This document shows positions 9,218-18,998 of a stretch of DNA of 64,000 bases, piece after piece. How positions within the stretch are numbered: the stretch's first letter is position 1; the number at the start of each line of letters is the position of its first letter. The DNA is from Morganella morganii H1r. Lineage in GTDB: Bacteria > Pseudomonadota > Gammaproteobacteria > Enterobacterales > Enterobacteriaceae. The stretch lies in the NCBI RefSeq assembly GCF_000633515.1, contig NZ_AYMP01000005.1, positions 1 through 64,000 on the forward strand. The letters run 5' to 3'. The position numbers and the translations under genes were made by a program. The notes beneath the pieces were generated by a model that was not told the DNA's origin, made no database searches, and worked only from the letters and a program-made list of their open reading frames with translations.

Positions 9218-10618
9218 ATGCAACAGAACCAGTTTGATGCCATTGTCATCGGCTCCGGCCCGGGTGGCGAAGGTGTGGCAATGGGACTTGTGAAGCAGGG
9301 AAAACGGGTTGCCGTAATTGAGCGTTATAATGACGTCGGCGGCGGCTGTACCCACTGGGGAACGATTCCTTCCAAAGCACTCCGCCACGCCGTCAGCCGT
9401 ATTATCGAATTTAACCAGAATCCGCTGTACAGTGATAACTCCCGGGTTCTGAAATCGTCATTTTCTGAGATCCTGGCACACGCCGGCCGGGTCATTACCC
9501 AGCAAACCGGCATGCGCCGTGGCTTCTATGAGCGCAACGGCTGCACCATGTTCTGCGGCGAAGCAAAATTCACCGAAGAGGGTGCTGTCCGTGTGCGCTA
9601 CAGCGACGGCAGCTGCGATATTCTCCGTGCGGAGAATGTGGTTATTGCCACCGGCTCGCGCCCGTACTGCCCGCCGGATGTGGATTTCAGCCACTCCCGC
9701 ATCTATAACAGCGACACGATTCTGTCGCTGACACACGAACCGCGCCATGTCATCATTTATGGTGCCGGGGTTATCGGCTGTGAATATGCCTCTATTTTCC
9801 GCGGCCTGAGTGTGAAGGTGGATCTGATCAACACCCGCGACCGCCTGCTGGCGTTTCTCGACCAGGAGATGTCGGACGCCCTCACCTATCACTTCTGGAA
9901 CAACGGCGTGGTTATCCGCCAGAATGAAGAGTATGAGCGGATTGAGGGCACGGATGACGGTGTGATTATTCACTTCCGCTCCGGAAAAAAAGTGAAGGCA
10001 GACTGCCTGCTCTTTGCCAACGGCCGCACCGGTAACACCGATAATCTCGGTCTTGAGCATGTCGGGATCACCGCTGACAGCCGCGGTCTTATCAGTGTCA
10101 ATGATACCTATCAGACCAGCAACCCGGCGGTTTATGCGGTCGGGGATGTTATCGGCTACCCGAGCCTCGCCTCAGCGGCTTATGACCAGGGGCGGATTGC
10201 CGCCCGTGCTATCACCCATGACGGCAATGCGCCGCTGCATCTGATAGAGGATATCCCGACCGGGATTTACACCATTCCGGAAATCAGCTCAGTCGGTAAA
10301 ACCGAGCAGCAGCTGACGGCAATGAAGATCCCGTATGAAGTGGGCCGGGCACAGTTCAAACATCTGGCACGGGCACAAATTGCCGGGCTGGATGCGGGCA
10401 GCCTGAAAATTCTGTTCCACCGCGAAACCCGGCAGATTCTGGGGATCCACTGCTTCGGTGAGCGTGCGGCTGAGATTATCCATATCGGCCAGGCGATTAT
10501 GGAACAAAAAGGTGAAGGTAATACCATCGATTATTTCGTCAATACCACCTTCAATTACCCGACGATGGCGGAAGCCTACCGGGTTGCCGCACTGAACGGG
10601 CTGAACCGCTTATTTTAA
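9218..10618 (+). CDS. sthA: Soluble pyridine nucleotide transhydrogenase SthA
   Basis: FAD flavoprotein that interconverts NADPH and NADH. It has an N-terminal FAD dinucleotide fold (GSGPGGEG), [13 protein letters not shown] where the second redox cysteine of dihydrolipoamide dehydrogenases is replaced by Thr as in true SthA, a second NAD fold ([12 protein letters not shown]) and a C-terminal dimer domain. The ATG at 9218 gives 466 aa, the E. coli length; another ATG at 9194 would add eight residues. It overlaps the convergent oxyR by 4 bp. Confidence 0.96.
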   Translation: MQQNQFDAIVIGSGPGGEGVAMGLVKQGKRVAVIERYNDVGGGCTHWGTIPSKALRHAVSRIIEFNQNPLYSDNSRVLKSSFSEILAHAGRVITQQTGMRRGFYERNGCTMFCGEAKFTEEGAVRVRYSDGSCDILRAENVVIATGSRPYCPPDVDFSHSRIYNSDTILSLTHEPRHVIIYGAGVIGCEYASIFRGLSVKVDLINTRDRLLAFLDQEMSDALTYHFWNNGVVIRQNEEYERIEGTDDGVIIHFRSGKKVKADCLLFANGRTGNTDNLGLEHVGITADSRGLISVNDTYQTSNPAVYAVGDVIGYPSLASAAYDQGRIAARAITHDGNAPLHLIEDIPTGIYTIPEISSVGKTEQQLTAMKIPYEVGRAQFKHLARAQIAGLDAGSLKILFHRETRQILGIHCFGERAAEIIHIGQAIMEQKGEGNTIDYFVNTTFNYPTMAEAYRVAALNGLNRLF

Positions 10619-11526
10619 GCGGCAGGCTCCTGCTGGTAATAAGCGCACATTTTTGCACGGATAGCCTCTGCCAGCTGGCTGTAACGGCTGCGCAGCGGCG
10701 ACCCCGGACGATAAACCAGGATCACTTCACGGAACGGTTCCGGATTGGTGCAGGAGAGATAACACACGCCGTCACGTTTGTGTTCCGGCGGAATCGCCAG
10801 ATCCGGCAGTAACGTGATACCACTGCCTGCCGCCACCATATTGCGCAGGGTTTCCATACTCGTCGCCCGGAAGTGGGTATCTTCCCGTGCACCGGCCTGG
10901 AAACAGAATCCCATCGCCTGATCACGCAGACAGTGCCCGTCTTCCAGCATCAGCAGTTTTTCCCCTGCCAGTTCATGCATTTCCACTTCCTGGCGGGATG
11001 CCCACGGATGTTCATCATAAATCGCCAGTTTCATCGGCTCATTAAACAGCGGCTCTTCAATAAAGCTGCCGGTTTCTTTTACCCGCGCCAGAATCGCGCA
11101 GTCCAGTTTCCCGCTGTCCAGTTGCGCCAGCAACTGATGGGTCTGAGCTTCGTGAAGATACATTTCGAGCTTCGGCCATAACCGGTGCAGTTCCGGAATG
11201 ATATGCGGCAGCAGATACGGGGCGATAGTCGGGATCAGCCCGATATGCAGCGGCCCCGCCATGCTTTCCCCCTGAAGGGAGGCCATTTCCTCAAGGATTT
11301 TCACTTCCCGCAGAATGGTCCGGGCCTGATCCACCAGCAGCATTCCCTGCTGGGTAAACAGGACTTTGCGGCTGGTGCGCTCCAGCAGCATCACACCCAG
11401 TTCATCCTCGAGCTTGCGGATCTGTCCGCTCAGTGTCGGCTGGCTGACATGACAGGCATCTGCCGCGCGGCGAAAGTGATTATGCTCAGAAAGTGCCACC
11501 AGATATTCCAAATCCCGGATATTCAT
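10615..11526 (-). CDS. oxyR: Peroxide-sensing LysR-family regulator OxyR
   Basis: Activates catalase, AhpCF and other defence genes under H2O2. The N-terminal winged helix is conserved ([20 protein letters not shown]), and the redox pair Cys199 and Cys208 sits in [12 protein letters not shown], exactly as in E. coli. Length 303 aa (E. coli 305). Upstream, where E. coli has oxyS and then argH, this genome carries an accessory insert. No convincing oxyS was recognised. Confidence 0.97.
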   Translation of the reverse strand: MNIRDLEYLVALSEHNHFRRAADACHVSQPTLSGQIRKLEDELGVMLLERTSRKVLFTQQGMLLVDQARTILREVKILEEMASLQGESMAGPLHIGLIPTIAPYLLPHIIPELHRLWPKLEMYLHEAQTHQLLAQLDSGKLDCAILARVKETGSFIEEPLFNEPMKLAIYDEHPWASRQEVEMHELAGEKLLMLEDGHCLRDQAMGFCFQAGAREDTHFRATSMETLRNMVAAGSGITLLPDLAIPPEHKRDGVCYLSCTNPEPFREVILVYRPGSPLRSRYSQLAEAIRAKMCAYYQQEPAA

Positions 11527-11774
11527 GCCTGTGTCTCCGACTGCAATTAATAGATAAAATCAATTGATAACTATCATAACGCAACTGCATTGTTAGTCGA
11601 GCTTAAATCACAGGCAGAATACAAGCGTAAATTGATGTTCAGGTGTTCACCATCATTTCAGATAAAAAATTCCGGTTATCTCTGAAAAATACTATACTGA
11701 AAAAGATAGTATTTTCAATCACACGAAATAAGTTAATTTACTTGGTTGATGTATTACAAATAAAAGGATTTTAA

Positions 11775-12488
11775 ATGTCAGATCTAATGGATTTATGCAA
11801 TGCAGACAGCAATGAAAATTATCCAAAATGGGGAGTAATTGATGCCGCATGGTGGCAAACATTTGGAGGGGACGATTACCTCAATAAATATAAAGACAGC
11901 TACCTTATTTATCACAGAACGAGTATAAAAAAAATAGCATCACAATATAAAATACCTGCTGACTTATTAGGAAGTGTAGCCAGAATAGAAGCTAGCGGAA
12001 AACCTGATGGAGTAAAACAATATGTTGTTCTTCCGATCAGGCAACTTGATTATTCAGGCCCTGATTGGATTGACAAACATCTCACAATGACAAACCCGCC
12101 TGAAAATACATCTATTGGTATAGTTGCAATACAAATAAGAATAATAAGTGAAATGTTTGGTAAGAACCCGGAGAAACTAAGCATCAATGATGTTAACTAT
12201 ATATCCAATTGCTTACAAAAGGATATTTTTAACCTGAATGTTGTTGCAAAGCATCTTCACGACCTGATTATTTATGATTTCCCTGATATTGATACAACAA
12301 ATTTAACTGATGAACAATTCATCATTGCCGGATCAAGATACAACAGAGGGAAAGAACGTAATTTAAATGATTTCAAACAATCCATTAATACAGATACAAG
12401 CGATTACAGCTCAAGAGTGTATACTTCATATGGAAGAACGATGCTGAGAAACAGAAATAAAGTAAAAGCATTACTTGAAATTAAATAA
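11775..12488 (+). CDS. Lysozyme/lytic-transglycosylase-like protein, candidate secreted antibacterial effector
   Basis: 237 aa, not matched to a named family. The order of motifs resembles the soluble lytic transglycosylase fold: IPADLLGSVARIEASG with a Glu at residue 72 in the catalytic position, TSIGIVAIQIR (112-122) like the GLMQI segment, and AGSRYNRG (185-192) like the AAYNAG motif. No signal peptide is seen, which suits delivery by a type VI or similar apparatus. An AAGGA ribosome binding site precedes the ATG. Codon use and AT content differ strongly from oxyR and argH, suggesting transfer. A small membrane protein gene follows after 11 bp. The effector role is inference. Confidence 0.55.
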   Translation: MSDLMDLCNADSNENYPKWGVIDAAWWQTFGGDDYLNKYKDSYLIYHRTSIKKIASQYKIPADLLGSVARIEASGKPDGVKQYVVLPIRQLDYSGPDWIDKHLTMTNPPENTSIGIVAIQIRIISEMFGKNPEKLSINDVNYISNCLQKDIFNLNVVAKHLHDLIIYDFPDIDTTNLTDEQFIIAGSRYNRGKERNLNDFKQSINTDTSDYSSRVYTSYGRTMLRNRNKVKALLEIK

Positions 12489-12499
12489 ATGGAGTAAAC

Positions 12500-12766
12500 A
12501 TGAAATTACTACTGATAGCCTATACTTTTATTTCATTATTAATAATAAAAATATTTACATCTTCAGATTATGAATCGTTATTAAGTGATGGTATTTCCAG
12601 CGTCTGTGAACTACCAAAAGATAATGATTCAATATCCTATTTTTTGCCGATCCTGTGTTTCGTGCCATTTTTATTTTTCAAGAGAAATAAACTATTTTAC
12701 CTGTCACTTTCATTTATTCTGATTTATTACATATGGAGAATCTGGCTCAGATTTTTATTTTGTTAG
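12500..12766 (+). CDS. Small three-helix membrane protein, candidate immunity protein
   Basis: 88 aa with hydrophobic segments at about 2-18 (KLLLIAYTFISLLIIKIF), 46-58 (YFLPILCFVPFLFF) and 64-80 (LFYLSLSFILIYYIW). A short polar loop with a cysteine lies between the first two. A GGAG ribosome binding site is 5 nt before the ATG. It is transcribed with the lysozyme-like gene 11 bp upstream and shares its low GC content. Small membrane proteins directly after cell-wall-degrading effectors are often immunity proteins; here that is inference from position only. Confidence 0.5.
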   Translation: MKLLLIAYTFISLLIIKIFTSSDYESLLSDGISSVCELPKDNDSISYFLPILCFVPFLFFKRNKLFYLSLSFILIYYIWRIWLRFLFC

Positions 12767-12859
12767 AATCATGTATTAATCGTGACCTGCGATGTTTTAC
12801 CGGCTACAGCCAACACACCGCAGAACATAACCGGAAAAAGTCAGATATATCACTGTTGA

Positions 12860-12884
12860 AGTGCCGGGATAATTACCCGGCACT
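12860..12884. terminator. Hairpin between the candidate toxin/immunity pair and the convergent transporter
   Basis: AGTGCCGGG / CCCGGCACT with a 7-nt AT loop. The T-tract is weak on both strands, so efficiency is uncertain. Confidence 0.5.
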
Positions 12885-12895
12885 GGCCGGTGTTG

Positions 12896-14098
12896 CTACC
12901 GGTAAGCGTATGCCTTCATATCACTATTCCGCATTAACCGGTAAGAAAGTGCGACTGTGAGACCGGTGGCGGCGATATACACCCCGGCATATGTCAGGTC
13001 ATATGACACCAGCCAGCCGATAATTAACGGGGTAAATCCGCCGATCAGGGTGGATGCCAGGTTATAACCCAGACTTAAAGTGGTAGTGTGACCACGGGAA
13101 ATACCGGCAATCACCGATGCCAGTGTGCAGGAGATACAGGATGCATTAATGGTCAGAATCAACTGAGCGGTAATGACCAGGCCGGTGTGTTCGCTGCTGA
13201 GTAAGAAATAAATTGGCACTGATAATATCACCAGACATCCGGCACTGATTTTAAAAACACGTTCCGCTGAACTGTATTTATCCGTCAGCCACCCGCAGAT
13301 AAGAATAGAGATGAACAGAAAACAGGATGAGTATATTGCATAACCTTCTTTCAATATGTCTGTCTTAATCTGTTCACGGACCAGTGAGGAAGACATGTTA
13401 TAGGAATAGAAAACAGCGGAACCCGGAATCGTCATCAGAAAGATAAGCAGTGCCTGATAACCATTAACCTGTTTGCCCGTTACCGGTTTAACAGATAGTT
13501 CCGGTAATCGTGTACGGAACCAGAAACTCATCATAATATTCGCCAGACCAACCAATAACGGAATACGCCAGCCAATACTTTGCATCATATCTGGTGTGAG
13601 CATCGTTTCCAGAACCAAAACCAACCCGAGAGAGATAATCACACCGAGAGTAGAACTTGCCACAACGAGTGATGACAACCTTGCTTGTTCATTATCTTTT
13701 GCATGACTGAACAGATACGTAATTAATGACGGATACTCACCGCCAAAACTGAACGACAATGTCATTTGCAAAACTAAAACGGCAACAGGTGTATAAGATC
13801 CTAATAAATTAACCGGCAATAACGCCATACATAACGTTGCAGTACCTGTTATCAGGCTGGTTAATATCAGCGCCGATCGTTTCCCGGCCCTGTCCGCATA
13901 ATGTCCGATAATATAGCCGCCGATCGGGCGTGCCAGAAAACGCAGCGCAAATATTCCCCAGACCATTTCAGTTGCTGATTCATAGCCCAGTCTTTCAAGC
14001 TCAGCACTGAGGTATACGGAGATTGCCGCAAAAACCGCGATATCGTAATACTCCAGTGCATTCCCTGCCACGGCACCCAGCCGGTATCTCCATTTCAT
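12896..14098 (-). CDS. MFS transporter of the metabolite:H+ symporter (MHS) type
   Basis: 400-aa polytopic protein with about 12 transmembrane helices. The start (GNALEYYDIAVFAAISVYLS) and the loop RPIGGYIIGHYADRAGKRSAL match the MHS/ProP-ShiA-KgtP branch of the major facilitator superfamily. The substrate is unknown. It lies within the oxyR-argH insert, downstream of and codirectional with a LuxR-type gene that may regulate it. Confidence 0.75.
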   Translation of the reverse strand: MKWRYRLGAVAGNALEYYDIAVFAAISVYLSAELERLGYESATEMVWGIFALRFLARPIGGYIIGHYADRAGKRSALILTSLITGTATLCMALLPVNLLGSYTPVAVLVLQMTLSFSFGGEYPSLITYLFSHAKDNEQARLSSLVVASSTLGVIISLGLVLVLETMLTPDMMQSIGWRIPLLVGLANIMMSFWFRTRLPELSVKPVTGKQVNGYQALLIFLMTIPGSAVFYSYNMSSSLVREQIKTDILKEGYAIYSSCFLFISILICGWLTDKYSSAERVFKISAGCLVILSVPIYFLLSSEHTGLVITAQLILTINASCISCTLASVIAGISRGHTTTLSLGYNLASTLIGGFTPLIIGWLVSYDLTYAGVYIAATGLTVALSYRLMRNSDMKAYAYR

Positions 14099-14125
14099 TC
14101 TCAGTTCCCTTTGATCCTGGTAAAG

Positions 14126-14146
14126 ACGGGCTGCCCGGCAGCCCGT
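14126..14146. terminator. Hairpin between the LuxR-type gene and the MFS gene
   Basis: ACGGGCTGCC pairs with GGCAGCCCGT. The T-rich side lies on the plus strand (TTCTGTTATTTTG), so it is not a strong terminator for the minus-strand genes and could be an attenuator. Confidence 0.4.
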
Positions 14147-14180
14147 TCTGTTATTTTGTTATCTTATTTGTACGAACGGC

Positions 14181-14947
14181 TTACGGCAGACTTACCAGGG
14201 TATCCAGACACGCCAGTGTGATCCCGTTTTCTTTCAGCGCATTAAACACCCCGCCGGACGATGCATGCGGGCAGCCCAGTTTTTCTTTTATCCGCTGAAT
14301 ACGTTTATGCTCTGATGCTTCTGAACACCCTTGTATCGCGCTGATTTCTTTTATTTTACGATGGGATAATAATAATCGAATGGTGAGAATTTCTTTGCGG
14401 GTAAAGCGGATATTACCGAAACGCATATATTGGTGGATATCTAAAATATCAGCAGAGTCATTGTTTACCTGATCATTTTCATTAGCAGACGTATTTATTT
14501 CTGCCCGCAATGGTAAAATCAATTCTTCTTTCTTTTTCCAGAGTCTGTCTGCGTAATCAGAAATAACCGGTTTCCATTTATAGATGGTCATCATATCCGC
14601 GACAGATAATTTTTTTCCTGAATTGATGGACACAATCTCAAATGAATCGCCGTGCTTCGTACAGAAATCCACTTTAAACTGACTATTTTTCCCTTTCCGT
14701 AAAACCGCTCTGTACTCATCCTCCAGTACTGAATTCCTGCACTCAGGCGTTCCCCGATACGTAAATCCATATCATCCCCCCAGAATGTCAGTAACCAATC
14801 ATAGTCACTGGATAAGACATTGACGGATTTGTCAGAAAGATTAATTCTGGAATAATTAATCCCCATATCATTCCAGTCAAAATATTGAGAAAAATCATTT
14901 TTCAGATTATTACATAATTCTTCCATTGCGATACTTTGAATATTCAT
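14181..14947 (-). pseudogene. LuxR-family transcriptional regulator split by a -1 frameshift
   Basis: The zero-frame N-terminal part (14591-14947) encodes a putative ligand domain (DYDWLLTFWGDD...ERLSAGIQYW). After residue 87 the homologous sequence continues in the -1 frame (to 14181), ending in a LuxR-type helix-turn-helix (FTRKEILTIRLLLSHRKIKE...). Joined at the shift the protein would be 255 aa, normal for this family. The shift falls on the heptamer G_GGA_AAA (14687-14693 on the minus strand), in the right register for -1 slippage. It is either a single-base indel or a recoded gene. Without shifting, a 118-aa protein lacking the DNA-binding domain is made. Confidence 0.65.
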
Positions 14948-15145
14948 TTTATTCCCTGTGCAAGTGAGTATTTGTTAAATTACTTTAATGTTTAGCATAG
15001 TGAAACAATATTTCAACCCCTCAATTTACTCGTATTTTAAAATTTATAATTTAGTCTACCCTTTAATTTCAGTACTAATATTACTAATTAGCATGATATT
15101 AAATACTCACCAAATTTAGTCAGATTAATTAATAAAGGAATAAAT

Positions 15146-15367
15146 ATTCATAAAGCACAAGACTGGCATCCGGCGGATATTATTGCCGCTATCAAAAAAA
15201 GAGGAACATCATTGTCGGCACTGTCGCGTAATGCCGGATTACGGCCGGCGACACTGAATAATGCCCTTGCACGGCGCTGGCCGAAAGGCGAAAAGATTAT
15301 TGCGGATTTCCTGAATGTATCACCGGCCGACATCTGGCCTTCGCGTTACAGGCAAAAAATATACTGA
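15146..15367 (+). CDS. Nlp/SfsB/Ner-family DNA-binding regulator without a standard start codon
   Basis: 73 codons with a winged/HTH Ner-like domain: AQDWHPADIIAAIKKRGTSL, SALSRNAGLRPATLNNAL and RRWPKGEKIIADFLNV...SPADIWPSRY, the last a hallmark of this family. No ATG, GTG or TTG precedes the domain in frame. An AAGGA motif sits 6 nt before an ATT at 15146, so an AUU start is possible. Family members often begin Met-Asn-Ile-His, and here the Met position reads ATA (15140-15142). The gene may be silent through start loss. It is divergent from the LuxR-type gene. Confidence 0.65.
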   Translation: MHKAQDWHPADIIAAIKKRGTSLSALSRNAGLRPATLNNALARRWPKGEKIIADFLNVSPADIWPSRYRQKIY

Positions 15368-15369
15368 TG

Positions 15370-15418
15370 ATAATAAATAAAAACCCCGGATCACGGGGGG
15401 ACAGAGCGTGATCCGGGG
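15370..15418 (-). terminator. Rho-independent terminator of the argCBGH operon
   Basis: On the minus strand CCCCGGATCACG pairs with CGTGATCCGGGG (12-bp perfect stem, 15384-15395 and 15407-15418), followed by TTTTTATTTATTA. It lies just past the argH stop. Confidence 0.9.
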
Positions 15419-15431
15419 ACAATGCATTATG

Positions 15432-16811
15432 TTATACCCGTTTCAGCCGGATTTTGGCTTCACTGATGGCCGCCGCCACCTGCTCCGGTGAAACACCGCC
15501 TTTCGCGCAGCGTTTTTCCAGGCAGGACTGAAGTGACAGGATGTCATACACATCCAAGGCAATCACCGGACTGAATTCCTGCAATTCGGTCAGCGGCATT
15601 TCTTCCAGTGCCACGCCTTTTGCTATCGCACCGACCACCACTTCACCGACAATATGATGCGCCTCGCGGAACGGAACACCGTTTGCCACCAGGTAATCCG
15701 CCAGCTCAGTCGCGTTGGCATAGCCCTGTTTGGCCGCTTCCTCACAACGCGGGCGTTTTACCTGAATACCTTCCAGCACCAGCGCCGCCATATGCAGGCA
15801 GTCCAGCCAGCTGTCGAGAGCATCAAACAGCCCTTCTTTGTCTTCCTGCATATCCTTGTTATAGGCAAGCGGCAGACCTTTGAGGGTCATCATCATGCCG
15901 GTCAGCGCACCCTGCACCCGGCCGCATTTACCGCGGATAAGTTCAAGGGCATCCGGGTTTTTTTTCTGCGGCATCAGGGAAGAGCCGGAGGTGACACGAT
16001 CAGATAACTCAATAAATGCCGCTTCGCCGCTGTTGAAGAAAATCATATCTTCAGCAAAACGGGAGAGATGCACCATGCTGATCGCCGCATCACTGAGCAG
16101 TTCCAGTACATGGTCGCGATCAGACACACTGTCGAGGCTGTTGCGGGTCGCACCGACGAATCCCAGCCAGCCGGCCAGCTGTTCCCGGTCGATGGCATAC
16201 GCGGTTCCGGCCAGCGCGCCCGAGCCGAGCGGGCTGTAATCAAAGCGCGCCAGGGCATCACGGACACGGCTTTCATCCCGCGCCAGCATTTCACTGTACG
16301 CCAGGCACCAGTGGGCAAATGTCACCGGCTGTGCCCGCTGTAAGTGGGTGTAACCCGGCATCACCGCATCCTGATTCTGCTCCGCCGTCAGCACCAGCGC
16401 CTGCTGTAATTCCTGTAATGCCGCGAGGATCTGACTGACCGCCTCTTTGCACCACAGTTTTAAATCAGTGGCCACCTGGTCGTTACGGCTGCGCCCGGTG
16501 TGCAGTTTTTTTCCCAGATCGCCGACTTTGCCGATCAGTTTGCCTTCCACCCAGCTGTGGATATCTTCCGCATCACTGCGCAGAATGGCACGCGGATCAG
16601 CCTGCACTTCCGCCAGCAGCTCATTCAGTGCCTGCTCCAGCGCCGCCTGCTCCTGTGCGGTCAGCACATTGACCGTCACCAGTGCTTTCGACCAGGCCAC
16701 AGAGCCGGTGATGTCCTGCTCCGCCAGACGATAGTCGAATCTCAGCGAGTCGTTGAATTGTTTGAACCGTTGATCTGCTTCCTGACTGAAGCGTCCGCCC
16801 CACAATGCCAT
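15432..16811 (-). CDS. argH: Argininosuccinate lyase ArgH
   Basis: Cleaves argininosuccinate to arginine and fumarate, the last step of arginine synthesis. The fumarase/aspartase superfamily signature [12 protein letters not shown] is present near residue 280, and the TGRSRNDQ and [10 protein letters not shown] segments contribute to the active site. 459 aa against 457 in E. coli. It is the last gene of argC-argB-argG-argH and is followed by a strong terminator. Confidence 0.97.
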   Translation of the reverse strand: MALWGGRFSQEADQRFKQFNDSLRFDYRLAEQDITGSVAWSKALVTVNVLTAQEQAALEQALNELLAEVQADPRAILRSDAEDIHSWVEGKLIGKVGDLGKKLHTGRSRNDQVATDLKLWCKEAVSQILAALQELQQALVLTAEQNQDAVMPGYTHLQRAQPVTFAHWCLAYSEMLARDESRVRDALARFDYSPLGSGALAGTAYAIDREQLAGWLGFVGATRNSLDSVSDRDHVLELLSDAAISMVHLSRFAEDMIFFNSGEAAFIELSDRVTSGSSLMPQKKNPDALELIRGKCGRVQGALTGMMMTLKGLPLAYNKDMQEDKEGLFDALDSWLDCLHMAALVLEGIQVKRPRCEEAAKQGYANATELADYLVANGVPFREAHHIVGEVVVGAIAKGVALEEMPLTELQEFSPVIALDVYDILSLQSCLEKRCAKGGVSPEQVAAAISEAKIRLKRV

Positions 16812-16888
16812 ACTTTTTCCCTTTCTGTTTTTAATGATAAATCAGTCTGATGCACGTCCCTGTGCATAATCTCCCTGTCTCCCGCCGG

Positions 16889-18112
16889 TTATTTCTGCGC
16901 TTTCAGCGCACGGATCCGTGAGGAGAGTGAATACAGGCGGATAAAGCCGCCCGCATGGCTGTGGTCATAGACTTCATCTTCGCCGAATGTGGCGAACTCT
17001 TCAGAGTAGAGGCTGTTGGCAGATTGTTTCTGAATCGCCGTGACCTGTCCTTTATAGAGTTTCAGCACCACTTCACCGCTGACCTCTTCCGCCAGGGAAT
17101 CTGCTGCTGCCTGAATAGATTTACGCAGCGGGGCAAACCAGCGCCCGTCATACACCACATAGGACATTTCCAGGCCAATCTGCTGACGCCATTTGAAGCT
17201 GTCACGGTCAAGGATGATCTCTTCCAGTCCGCGCAGCGCCGCCATCATGATGGTGCCCCCCGGGGTTTCATAACAGCCGCGGGATTTCATCCCCACCAGC
17301 CGGTTTTCCACAATATCGATCCGGCCGATACCGTGTTTTGCGCCCAGTTCATTCAGGGCATTCAGGCAGTTATACGGAGACAGCGCTTTGCCGTTCACAC
17401 CGGTAACTTCACCGGCCTTAATGGTGACAGTGACCAGTTCCGGCTGATCCGGCGCTTCCTGCGGATCAGCTGTCCATACCCAGCAATCCGCATTCGACTG
17501 ATTCCACGGGCTTTCCAGCACGCCACCCTCGGTGGAGATATGCCATGCGTTTTCATCACGGCTGTAGATTTTTTCCAGGGATGCGGTGGTCGGGATATTA
17601 CGGACTTTCAGGTAATCCAGCAGCGCCTCACGGGAACGCAGATCCCACTCACGCCACGGCGCAATCACTTTCAACTGTGGTGCCAGGGCGGTGTAAGTTC
17701 CCTCAAAACGCACCTGGTCATTCCCTTTACCTGTCGCACCGTGTGCCAGGGCATCCGCGCCGACTTTCAGTGCCAGCTCAACCTGGGCTTTAGCGATAAT
17801 CGGCCGCGCCATCGAGGTACCGAGCAGGTATTTGCCTTCATAAAGTGCGCCGCTTTTCAGCACCGGATAGACAAAATCTTTAATAAATTCTTCACGCAGA
17901 TCGACGACGTAGCAGGAAGATGCCCCGGAGTTCAGTGCTTTCTGCTCGACGCCGTCGAGATCTTCCGCGCTCTGGCCGATGTTGGCGACAAACGCCACCA
18001 CTTCGCAGTTATCATAATGCTCTTTCAGCCACGGAATAATCGCCGATGTATCCAGGCCGCCGGAGTAAGCCAGTACGATTTTTTTAATGCCTGTTTTTTT
18101 TGCCTCTGTCAT
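16889..18112 (-). CDS. argG: Argininosuccinate synthase ArgG
   Basis: Ligates citrulline and aspartate using ATP. The N-terminal PP-loop AYSGGLDTS, the segment [13 protein letters not shown] and the citrulline-binding TSMARP are clear. At 407 aa it is of the common bacterial short type, unlike the longer E. coli ArgG (447 aa), which is encoded away from the arg cluster. Here it is embedded between argB and argH, as in several other Enterobacterales. Control by ArgR from the argC promoter is expected. Confidence 0.96.
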   Translation of the reverse strand: MTEAKKTGIKKIVLAYSGGLDTSAIIPWLKEHYDNCEVVAFVANIGQSAEDLDGVEQKALNSGASSCYVVDLREEFIKDFVYPVLKSGALYEGKYLLGTSMARPIIAKAQVELALKVGADALAHGATGKGNDQVRFEGTYTALAPQLKVIAPWREWDLRSREALLDYLKVRNIPTTASLEKIYSRDENAWHISTEGGVLESPWNQSNADCWVWTADPQEAPDQPELVTVTIKAGEVTGVNGKALSPYNCLNALNELGAKHGIGRIDIVENRLVGMKSRGCYETPGGTIMMAALRGLEEIILDRDSFKWRQQIGLEMSYVVYDGRWFAPLRKSIQAAADSLAEEVSGEVVLKLYKGQVTAIQKQSANSLYSEEFATFGEDEVYDHSHAGGFIRLYSLSSRIRALKAQK

Positions 18113-18182
18113 AACCCTGTCCTTTCAAGTAAATGTTATCCGCCGCTGCGGAGTGATTCTGCCAATGTGCTGATAATCCGGA

Positions 18183-18956
18183 TTACGCGGAAATCCGCGT
18201 GCCGATGGCTTCGCCATCAAATAATAAATGCAGCTGATCCGCGTGACGCCAGGAGGCGATATCTACCGGACGCCCCAGTGTGGCCGCAGCTTCCAGCGCC
18301 GCATTCACTTTTACAACCATGCCGTCAGTGATAATGCCGTCGCCGATCAGTTTCTGTGCATGTACACTATCGAGTGCCTTAATTTTCTGGCCTTTGCCGT
18401 CCAGGATGCCGCTGACATCCGACAGCAGTACCAGATCCGCGCCCAGCGTTTCCGCAATCGCGGTCGCCGCCTGATCCGCATTCACATTCATCAGCAGCCC
18501 GTCTTCCGTGATACCGATGGAGCTGATGACCGGCAGAAAACCGTTGTTCAGTAACAGATTCAGCAGAACCGGGCTGCCGGGCTCCGCTTTGCCGACATGG
18601 CCCAGCTCGTCACTTAGTGGTGTGACTTTCACACTCTGACCATCGCCGAGACACAAACCGGTGCCGTTGAGCTGATAACGGGTCGCCCACGCCAGCAGAG
18701 TTTTGTTGGCACTGCCCGCCAGCGCCCCGGTGATAATGTCTATCTGATCCGCCGGGGTGACCCGCAGTCCCTGTTTTTTCACCACCGGTAACTGTAATTT
18801 CGCCATCAGTTCATCCACCACGCAGCCGCCGCCGTGAACGATGACGATGCGGCGGTTATTCGACGCCCGGTATGCGGCCAGTGCGGTGAACAGACGCTCC
18901 AGCGCTTCTTCGCTGTCCAGTAACACACCGCCTAATTTGATGACTAATGGTTCCAT
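18183..18956 (-). CDS. argB: Acetylglutamate kinase ArgB
   Basis: Phosphorylates N-acetylglutamate, the second committed step. The amino-acid kinase fold shows [11 protein letters not shown] at the N-terminus, the glycine-rich [13 protein letters not shown] and the C-terminal nucleotide segment. At 257 aa it is the short, arginine-insensitive enteric form, lacking the N-terminal helix of feedback-inhibited enzymes. It lies 42 bp after argC in the operon. Confidence 0.97.
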   Translation of the reverse strand: MEPLVIKLGGVLLDSEEALERLFTALAAYRASNNRRIVIVHGGGCVVDELMAKLQLPVVKKQGLRVTPADQIDIITGALAGSANKTLLAWATRYQLNGTGLCLGDGQSVKVTPLSDELGHVGKAEPGSPVLLNLLLNNGFLPVISSIGITEDGLLMNVNADQAATAIAETLGADLVLLSDVSGILDGKGQKIKALDSVHAQKLIGDGIITDGMVVKVNAALEAAATLGRPVDIASWRHADQLHLLFDGEAIGTRISA

Positions 18957-18998
18957 TTCCGTTTTCCGTCAGATAAAAGAGTGAATCGGGCTGTTTGC

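Noticed and set aside
9458-10060. 200-codon minus-strand frame opposite sthA
   Set aside because: Shadow of sthA; no domain or start signal.
11527-11774. oxyS small RNA divergent from oxyR
   Set aside because: No OxyS-like sequence or convincing four-element OxyR tetramer site (ATAG-N7-CTAT pattern) could be confirmed; only AT-rich promoter-like sequence.
16955-18331. Long plus-strand open frame (458 codons) opposite argG
   Set aside because: It is antisense to a clearly conserved argG and its translation shows no recognisable domain; long antisense frames are common opposite GC-balanced genes.
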